A stretch of 11,148 bases of DNA from NCBI GenBank assembly GCA_905193585.1, contig CAJJPG010000058.1, positions 1 through 11,148 on the forward strand. The letters run 5' to 3'. Positions within the stretch are counted from its first letter, which is position 1. Every line of letters starts with the position of its first letter. Shown here piece by piece: positions 1 to 4,374 of this stretch. The notes beneath the pieces were generated by a model, which was not told the DNA's origin, did no database searches, and saw only the letters and a program-made list of their open reading frames with translations. The translations under genes and the position numbers were made by a program. The stretch comes from an uncultured Oscillospiraceae bacterium. Its GTDB lineage: Bacteria; Bacillota; Clostridia; Oscillospirales; Acutalibacteraceae.

Positions 1-160
1 GGTAGCCGAGGGAGAGGGTCAAAGAGCCTTGTGCGTCTGCGTCAATGAGCAGCACACGCTTGTTTTGCTGGGCAAGCCCGATGCCGAGGTTGGCGGTGGT
101 CGTGGTTTTGCCCACGCCGCCCTTTTGGTTCGTCACCGCGATCACTTTGCAATTCGCCAT
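1..160 (-). CDS. parA: ParA/Soj-family partition ATPase, N-terminal part (runs off the window)
   Basis: Only the first 53 codons are present; the gene continues beyond the left edge. The fragment holds a deviant Walker A box, KGGVGKTT (residues 13-20), preceded by the typical TNQ. The following stretch VLLIDADAQGSLT (36-48) is the switch I/Walker A' region of ParA/Soj/MinD-type ATPases. These proteins bind ATP, dimerise on DNA and segregate plasmids or chromosomes with a ParB partner. The ATG at 160 is fixed by an excellent ribosome site, AAAGGAGG at 169-176, 8 bases upstream. This ParA subtype is typical of Firmicutes conjugative elements and plasmids (known from the family), so I infer that a mobile element extends to the left. 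It could instead be a chromosomal soj gene, but no spo0J, gidB or other chromosomal neighbour is visible. Family call is secure; the mobile context is inference. Confidence 0.9.
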   Translation of the reverse strand, partial: MANCKVIAVTNQKGGVGKTTTTANLGIGLAQQNKRVLLIDADAQGSLTLSLGY

Positions 161-168
161 ATGGGTTT

Positions 169-176
169 CCTCCTTT
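169..176 (-). promoter_or_regulatory. Ribosome binding site of parA
   Basis: AAAGGAGG on the minus strand lies 8 bases before the ATG at 160. It is the strongest Shine-Dalgarno in the window and fixes the parA start. Confidence 0.8.
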
Positions 177-186
177 ACATAGATTT

Positions 187-212
187 AGCCGCCTGCTGTG
201 AAGCAGACGGCT
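187..212 (-). other. Stem-loop in the leader between the small upstream ORF and parA
   Basis: The arms 187-197 and 202-212 pair around a 4-base loop. Read as plus-strand RNA there is one C-A mismatch (192/207). Read as minus-strand RNA that position becomes a G-U wobble, so all 11 positions pair. This favours a structure in the parA-direction transcript. It sits between the upstream ORF stop (220) and the parA ribosome site (169-176). No U-tract follows, so it is not a standard terminator; an RNA processing or translation-spacing role is a guess. Confidence 0.45.
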
Positions 213-219
213 ATGTAGG

Positions 220-471
220 TTAGAGGTACACATCGACGGTTATATCTTCCCATTGGTTTTTGCGGAGATAACAGCCTATGGCTTTTCGGTATGCTTCGGC
301 CTCATCGAACTTGATGGTAAATGACATAAACGGCGGGAAGTTATCGCTTGGATCATATGCCATGCAGTTTGACGGATATGGTGCAGTCGTCCAAAAAGTC
401 CTACCGGAGTATCGTTCTGCACAGGCTGCTATAAAGGACAGCAAGAACTGATTTTGATACGCAAAGCCTTA
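220..471 (-). pseudogene. Unrecognised ORF upstream of parA, probably a 3' remnant or C-terminal part of a gene
   Basis: The minus frame is open from just after a stop codon at 469-471 down to the TAA at 220-222. I do not recognise the family. The last ~35 residues look like real protein: strand SFTIKF, an acidic/basic helix DEAEAYRKAIGCYLRKN, then strand ITVDVYL. No start is convincing: a TTG at 444 and ATGs at 363 and 327 all lack a Shine-Dalgarno. That suggests a remnant whose 5' part was lost, or a gene cut by rearrangement at the element edge. It has the same direction as parA and ends about 60 bases before it, so both could belong to one mobile-element operon. A competing plus-strand reading (278-451) exists and only one is likely to be real. 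Confidence 0.3.
278..451 (+). CDS. Possible small ORF, 57 aa, competing with the minus-strand reading
   Basis: An ATG at 278 follows GGAG (264-267) by 10 bases, a spacing like that of the DUF1643 gene downstream, and the frame runs to TGA at 449-451. The translation begins MAFRYASASS and ends AAIKDSKN; it has no motif I recognise. It is antisense to the open minus frame at 220-471. The ribosome site favours this strand, while the protein-like composition and the shared direction with parA favour the other. Listed at low confidence as an alternative only. Confidence 0.15.
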   Translation: MAFRYASASSNLMVNDINGGKLSLGSYAMQFDGYGAVVQKVLPEYRSAQAAIKDSKN

Positions 472-498
472 ATACTTTAAGGTAACAAAGTATCTCTG

Positions 499-534
499 AA
501 ATCCCCACCGTTCAATTCTGTGCGGTGGGGATTT
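499..534. terminator. GC-rich stem-loop, possible bidirectional terminator
   Basis: Arms 499-510 (AAATCCCCACCG) and 523-534 (CGGTGGGGATTT) are perfect complements over 12 bp around a 12-base loop. The arms end in AAA and TTT, giving only a minimal U-run in either direction, so termination would be weak or factor-assisted. It separates the parA-side region from the DUF1643 gene. Confidence 0.5.
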
Positions 535-591
535 GCAGTGTCGGAAAAATGTCCCCCTCTTGCCTAAAGGGAGGCCGAGTGTGCGCGTAAT

Positions 592-620
592 TTGACACAA
601 GCGTAACAAGCAAAATATCT
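592..620 (+). promoter_or_regulatory. Possible sigma-A promoter of the DUF1643 gene
   Basis: A perfect -35 hexamer TTGACA (592-597) lies before an AT-rich stretch. The -10 is poor: ATATCT at 615-620 after 17 bases, or TATCTA after 18. The start point would fall only about 12 bases before the ATG, on top of the GGAG ribosome site, which argues against it. Confidence 0.25.
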
Positions 621-638
621 ATTGGAGATATATTATAA

Positions 639-1154
639 ATGTTTGAAACTTATAAGATAAATAAAGATAATACAGCTCGATTTACTTTGGGCAGATATGT
701 GAGCAAACCGCTGTTGGTGTTTGGAATAAACCCAAGTACGGCAACAAAGGAAAAAAATGATACAACAATATCAATTGTTGAGCACATTTCTGCAATAAGA
801 AAATGCGACGGGTATATTATGCTGAATATTTATCCGTTAAGAGCTACTAAGATAGATAACAATTTTGATAAATCGTGTAATAAAAAGCTTTCGGACGAAA
901 ATCTGAAATACATAGCCGACAGTATTCCCATGAGTGCCGAAATTGTTGCCGCATGGGGAACAAATATCGTTAAACGCGATTATTTTATTGAAATACTAGG
1001 GCAAATAAATAAGATAGTCAGTAATAAAAAGGGTAAATGGGTTTATCTGTCGCTTACAAAATCAGGGCATCCTCATCATCCGACAAGATTAGCTTACGAT
1101 AAAATGATATTCGCACCGTTTGATATAGAAACTTACTTTACCAAGTTCCAATAA
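639..1154 (+). CDS. DUF1643-family protein
   Basis: This 171-residue protein shows the full set of DUF1643 landmarks: NPSTA (residues 31-35) followed by an acidic DDT-like stretch (NDTT, 40-43), NIYPLRAT (63-70), a central AWG (105-107), and a C-terminal GHPHHP (143-148). The length is normal for the family. The biochemical function of DUF1643 is not established to my knowledge; the family is found scattered in accessory regions, often near mobile elements. The start is supported by GGAG at 624-627, 11 bases upstream. Its composition is clearly more AT-rich than all neighbours, with many ATA, AAA and AAT codons, which fits recent acquisition. It stands alone between two GC-rich stem-loops, and the gene to its right converges on it. 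Family assignment is confident; any role in defence, repair or metabolism would be a guess. Confidence 0.85.
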   Translation: MFETYKINKDNTARFTLGRYVSKPLLVFGINPSTATKEKNDTTISIVEHISAIRKCDGYIMLNIYPLRATKIDNNFDKSCNKKLSDENLKYIADSIPMSAEIVAAWGTNIVKRDYFIEILGQINKIVSNKKGKWVYLSLTKSGHPHHPTRLAYDKMIFAPFDIETYFTKFQ

Positions 1155-1182
1155 TAAAACTAAATCAAGAATTGCATATTCC

Positions 1183-1215
1183 GATCCCCGCCGCCGATTT
1201 TCGGCGGCGGGGATC
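1183..1215. terminator. Very stable stem-loop between convergent genes
   Basis: Arms 1183-1197 and 1201-1215 form a perfect 15-bp GC-rich stem (GATCCCCGCCGCCGA) around TTT. It sits 28 bases after the DUF1643 stop and 11 bases after the sipL stop, as expected for a shared bidirectional terminator. There is no clear U-tract on either strand. Confidence 0.6.
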
Positions 1216-1226
1216 TCGCAGTATTT

Positions 1227-2756
1227 CTAAAGCGCGGGTATCAAAAGCATTTTGCCCTCGGGCAGACATTCGCTTTCAATCTCGTTTATTTTCATTATTT
1301 CGTTAACGCTTGCGTTATATTGCTTTGCAATATCCCAAACACATTCCCCCGCCCCTGTGAAATAAATCGTCATTGCGAATTTTGCGGTTTGCTGCGCGGG
1401 CGTGTTTTCGTCAATTTCAATATCGGTTATAAGCGACATTTTCCTACATTCGTATATTGCGGCGTTTATTCCCATGTCTATTCTAAGCTCTATATTCTGC
1501 GCGCCCGTTATGGTGTAGCCGCAGGAAAGTATTTCTATTTCGGGCTCGCTGCGCAGTGAGTCCGGGCTGCATTTTATGGGGTACCTGTATTCAAAATCGA
1601 TCGCCTTTTCGGAATATGCGCTTTTGTTATCCTCATCCCCCGTTATAAGGCATACAACGGCAGTTCCGCATATAATCATATTGCCCGTTTCAAATTTAGT
1701 GCTGACCGACTGCATATCGCACCATAAGTCGTATACCTGCGACAGCGGTTCGTCAAGGTCGATAGCCTTTTTGCAGTGGTATGTTTCTCTTGCGTTATCG
1801 CAAATTTTTTCAAAGCAAATATTTTCCTTTTTAATTCCCGCGCGGTGCTTGCGTGAGTAAGCGTCGGTAATAACCGCTATATCGTTGCCGCAATAGGCGC
1901 TGCAGGAAAGCAGCAGTTTGGCTGTCAGCGCAAAGCTCTTGGTCTCCCCCTCGGATACGCGCGGCTTAATTTCAAGAAAAGCCATATCGGCGCGCGTATC
2001 GCATTCGCAGGAATCGTTTACCCCTTCCATATCCACAATCTGACTGAACGGAATAACCGTTTTAACCGTTTGCGGGGCGTTTCCCTCATCGGTGCAGTAG
2101 AGAATACGCACCGCCATATCGCCCTTTACCACAATTTTATCGTTAATTATCTTGCTTTCCCTAACGCATGGGTTGGCGTCATAGCGCAGAATACTGCAAA
2201 CAGTCGGCTGCCCCTGCCCTATCGGTATATCCTCCTCTATCATGAGGTATTTTTCTGAATAACCCATAGGTACGGTTGCGGGCGCGCTCTCACATTTCTG
2301 CTCTATTCCGCAGCAGTCCGCGTCGGACACTATATCGGTTGATTTACGCTTGAAAACCTTTACCGTAATGCCCACCGCGCCGTGAATATCTACCTTTCTG
2401 CCGGTAACCGCGCGGCAGTTTATGTATTCGCACTTAGCCTTGACCGAGAGGTTCCCGCCGTTACATTCCTCGCTCATTTCAAGATTTTTGCTGAACGGAT
2501 ACTGGTATTCGTAGGAGCAAAGCCGCCCGCCGTCGTCGGAGTACAGCACGGTAATACAAACGCTGCCGTCTATTGTGATATTTTTACCGTTTATGCTTTT
2601 AGCCGAAATTCCGGCAAAAGCCCTGCACTTGAAAATTTTTGAAATATCGGGGCAATAATCAGGCAGGGTCAGATCAACGTCTATCGGCTGCTCTGCGCTT
2701 TCGTTAAATAAGGTATCGTTATAAAAAACACTTGTTCTGATTATTTTTTCTTCCAT
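1227..2756 (-). CDS. sipL: SipL-type spore morphogenesis protein (DUF3794/SPOCS repeats + LysM)
   Basis: The 509-residue protein has repeated DUF3794 (SPOCS) modules, roughly at residues 25-135, 180-290 and 325-435, recognisable from the repeated pattern of a hydrophobic strand, VLY/ILY and a Y-PF or YP element. A C-terminal LysM domain follows (about 467-507: ECVWDIAKQY, then INEI and EGKMLLIPAL). This architecture and length match Clostridioides difficile SipL (about 520 aa), which binds the SpoIVA ATPase through its LysM domain and is needed for coat assembly on the forespore. There is no signal peptide, consistent with action in the mother-cell cytosol. Cysteines are unusually numerous. 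The ATG at 2756 has AGAGG (2765-2769) 8 bases upstream. A sigma-E-like promoter lies just upstream, matching the mother-cell timing known for sipL. A generic DUF3794-LysM paralogue is the main alternative. Confidence 0.85.
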   Translation of the reverse strand: MEEKIIRTSVFYNDTLFNESAEQPIDVDLTLPDYCPDISKIFKCRAFAGISAKSINGKNITIDGSVCITVLYSDDGGRLCSYEYQYPFSKNLEMSEECNGGNLSVKAKCEYINCRAVTGRKVDIHGAVGITVKVFKRKSTDIVSDADCCGIEQKCESAPATVPMGYSEKYLMIEEDIPIGQGQPTVCSILRYDANPCVRESKIINDKIVVKGDMAVRILYCTDEGNAPQTVKTVIPFSQIVDMEGVNDSCECDTRADMAFLEIKPRVSEGETKSFALTAKLLLSCSAYCGNDIAVITDAYSRKHRAGIKKENICFEKICDNARETYHCKKAIDLDEPLSQVYDLWCDMQSVSTKFETGNMIICGTAVVCLITGDEDNKSAYSEKAIDFEYRYPIKCSPDSLRSEPEIEILSCGYTITGAQNIELRIDMGINAAIYECRKMSLITDIEIDENTPAQQTAKFAMTIYFTGAGECVWDIAKQYNASVNEIMKINEIESECLPEGKMLLIPAL

Positions 2757-2789
2757 ATTTCTTTCCTCTCTCTGTGCGTTATTTAGTAA

Positions 2790-2818
2790 ATAGTATTCGG
2801 TGCGGCGGCGAAATATTC
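2790..2818 (-). promoter_or_regulatory. Sigma-E-like promoter of sipL
   Basis: On the minus strand the -35 element GAATATT (2812-2818) matches the published B. subtilis sigma-E -35 pattern KMATATT in full. After exactly 14 bases comes AATACTAT (2790-2797), which agrees with CATACAnT at all but two informative positions. The start point would be near 2782, about 26 bases before the sipL ATG, leaving room for the ribosome site. Sequence match is direct; use of sigma E is inferred. Confidence 0.55.
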
Positions 2819-2868
2819 CGCATAAAACCTGTTTTTCCTTAAATATCTCAAAACTTTGTACTTTTTAC

Positions 2869-2897
2869 TTGACATTTATGCTTAAAATCAATATAAT
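2869..2897 (+). promoter_or_regulatory. Consensus sigma-A promoter of the tRNA-Ser gene
   Basis: TTGACA (2869-2874), a 17-base spacer and TATAAT (2892-2897) match the housekeeping consensus at every base. Transcription should start near 2904, about 32 bases before the mature tRNA, as expected for a stable-RNA gene. It diverges from the sipL promoter. Confidence 0.9.
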
Positions 2898-2935
2898 AAT
2901 ATAGCTGTTTGTTTTTATAGCAGAGTTACTTACAC

Positions 2936-3024
2936 GGAGACGTATCGAAGTGGTCATAACGGACATGACTCGAAATCATGATGCCCCTTGAGGGACGTGG
3001 GTTCGAATCCCACCGTCTCCGCCA
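2936..3024 (+). tRNA. tRNA-Ser(CGA)
   Basis: The acceptor arms GGAGACG (2936-2942) and CGTCTCC (3014-3020) pair perfectly, with discriminator G and an encoded CCA (3022-3024). The anticodon stem CATGA/TCATG (2964-2968, 2976-2980) closes the loop CTCGAAA, whose anticodon CGA (2971-2973) reads UCG serine codons. A long variable arm (TGCCCCTTGAGGGAC region) marks it as a class II tRNA, as required for serine, and GTTCGAATC gives the T loop. It has its own promoter and terminator, so it is a single-gene unit. No integration footprint, such as a duplicated 3' end, is visible next to it. Confidence 0.97.
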
Positions 3025-3026
3025 AG

Positions 3027-3080
3027 CCCTGAAAGTCACATAACCGGTCGGTTATTCGGGTTTCGGGGTTTTAATTTTTT
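3027..3080 (+). terminator. Intrinsic terminator of tRNA-Ser
   Basis: An outer stem CCCTGAAA (3027-3034) with TTTCGGGG (3061-3068), one G-U pair included, encloses an inner hairpin ATAACC/GGTTAT, and is followed by TTTTAATTTTTT (3069-3080). It begins three bases after the CCA end. Confidence 0.85.
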
Positions 3081-3091
3081 AAGGGAATATA

Positions 3092-3110
3092 CTGCCGTGT
3101 CTTTCGGCAG
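3092..3110 (+). other. Small hairpin in the leader of the glycerophosphotransferase gene
   Basis: CTGCCG (3092-3097) and CGGCAG (3105-3110) form a 6-bp stem with a 7-base loop, 11 bases before the ribosome site of the next gene. The gap between the tRNA terminator and this gene is only about 50 bases, and I see no clear promoter in it; GAATAT at 3085 and CATAAT at 3112 are weak candidates. The hairpin may matter for mRNA stability or be incidental. Confidence 0.3.
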
Positions 3111-3133
3111 GCATAATAATCAGGAGAGAAAAA

Positions 3134-4372
3134 ATGAAACTGTATATCGATCCCGGCACGGGAAGCATGCTTTTTGCGATTTTAATAGGTATAATCGGCG
3201 CGTTGAATTTTCTGCTTAAAGGGTGGATAATCAAACTGCGCTTTTTGCTGAGCGGCGGTAAAAGCAATACCGAGGAGCAGCAAAAAATACCGCTTGCGGT
3301 TTTTGTGGACGATAAAAGGTACTGGAATGTTATGGAACCCGTCTGCCGTGAGCTTGATAAACGCGGGGTCGATGTGGTTTATATGACCGCCTCGCAGGAT
3401 GATCCTACCCTTAACAATAATTACAGCCATATACATGCCGAATTTATAGGCGAGGGCAACAAAGCGTTTGCAAAGCTCAATTTTCTGCGCGCAAATATTC
3501 TGCTTTCATCCACCCCGGGGCTTGACGTTTACCAATGGAAACGCTCGCGCGGCGTTGATTGCTATGTGCATATTCTCCACGCGGCTAACGAGGTTGCGGG
3601 TTACAGAATGTTCGGTATCGATTATTACGATACCGTGTTTGTTTCGGGCGATTATCAGATACGCGATCTCCGTGCGCTTGAAAAAAAGCGCAACCTCCCC
3701 GAGAAAGAGGTTGTGGAAATAGGCATACCCTATATGGACGAAATGAAAAAGCGGCTTGAGCTTTCGGGACCCGTTCCCGAGCACCCAACAACCGTGCTTA
3801 TTGCGCCTTCCTGGGGCAAAAGCTCCATTTTCAATAAATTCGGCGGCAAGATAATTGAAAAGCTCCTATCCGACGGGTTTAACGTAATCGTTCGCCCGCA
3901 CCCGCAGTCCTATGTTTCCGAGACGGAGCTGATAAACGGGCTTATGGCGGCTTATCCCCCGTCGGACAGGCTTGAATGGAACCGCGATAACGATAATTTC
4001 GAGGTTCTGAAAAAAGCCGATATTTTAATTTCGGACTTCTCGGGCGTTATTTTCGATTTCACACTGGTTTACGATAAGCCCGTAATTTATGCCGACACAA
4101 AGTTTGATAAAAGCCCTTACGACTGCTGGTGGCTCGATACGCCCTACTGGACGTTTGAAATTCTGCCGAAAATAGGAAAACAGTTGAAAAACGAAAATTT
4201 CGATTCGCTTAAAGAAATGATTACCGAATGTTTGACCGACCCGAAATATGCCGATGGTCGCGATACCGCAAGAGCGCAGACATGGATGCACCCGGGCGAG
4301 GGAGCGGCGCGTGCGGCTGATTATTTGGTAAATAAGTTAAATCGGCTGACCGAAACAAAAACGGAGGGTTAA
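3134..4372 (+). CDS. Membrane-anchored CDP-glycerol glycerophosphotransferase-family protein
   Basis: The 412-residue protein begins with the motif YIDPGTGS (4-11) and one membrane segment (about 12-32), then a basic stretch, so the catalytic part probably faces the cytosol. The body resembles the glycerophosphotransferase family (Pfam Glyphos_transf; TagB/TagF relatives of teichoic-acid synthesis). It has the HILHA region (146-150) where the family usually has a His-Gly pair, APSWG (224-228), RPHP (254-257), and ADILISDFSGVIFDF (295-309) with the conserved SD-S acceptor-region motif. CDP-glycerol or a CDP-polyol is the expected donor; the acceptor is unknown. The ATG is supported by AGGAGAG (3122-3128), 5 bases upstream. 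The next gene starts 2 bases after the stop, with its ribosome site inside this gene, so the two are almost certainly translated together. It could instead transfer another polyol-phosphate or sugar. Confidence 0.8.
   Translation: MKLYIDPGTGSMLFAILIGIIGALNFLLKGWIIKLRFLLSGGKSNTEEQQKIPLAVFVDDKRYWNVMEPVCRELDKRGVDVVYMTASQDDPTLNNNYSHIHAEFIGEGNKAFAKLNFLRANILLSSTPGLDVYQWKRSRGVDCYVHILHAANEVAGYRMFGIDYYDTVFVSGDYQIRDLRALEKKRNLPEKEVVEIGIPYMDEMKKRLELSGPVPEHPTTVLIAPSWGKSSIFNKFGGKIIEKLLSDGFNVIVRPHPQSYVSETELINGLMAAYPPSDRLEWNRDNDNFEVLKKADILISDFSGVIFDFTLVYDKPVIYADTKFDKSPYDCWWLDTPYWTFEILPKIGKQLKNENFDSLKEMITECLTDPKYADGRDTARAQTWMHPGEGAARAADYLVNKLNRLTETKTEG
4363..4368 (+). promoter_or_regulatory. Ribosome site supporting a GTG start
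   Basis: GGAGGG lies in the last codons of the upstream gene and 6 bases before GTG at 4375. No ATG follows for more than 40 codons, so this site decides the start of the downstream gene. Confidence 0.75.
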
Positions 4373-4374
4373 AC

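Larger units (their letters stand above)
472..638. other. Intergenic stretch between element flank and DUF1643 gene
   Basis: No gene is seen here. It holds an AT-rich inverted repeat (472-478 with 487-493, ATACTTT/AAAGTAT), a strong 12-bp stem-loop (499-534), a purine/pyrimidine-rich segment at about 550-580 (CCCCCTCTTGCC ... GGGAGGCCGAG) reminiscent of short dispersed repeats in Ruminococcaceae genomes, and a TTGACA hexamer at 592-597. The repeat resemblance is from memory and unverified. Confidence 0.5.

Noticed and set aside
2936..3024. tRNA-Ser as the attachment site of the left-hand mobile element
   Set aside because: No duplicated tRNA 3' end or integrase is visible, and the sipL gene lies between the tRNA and the parA side.
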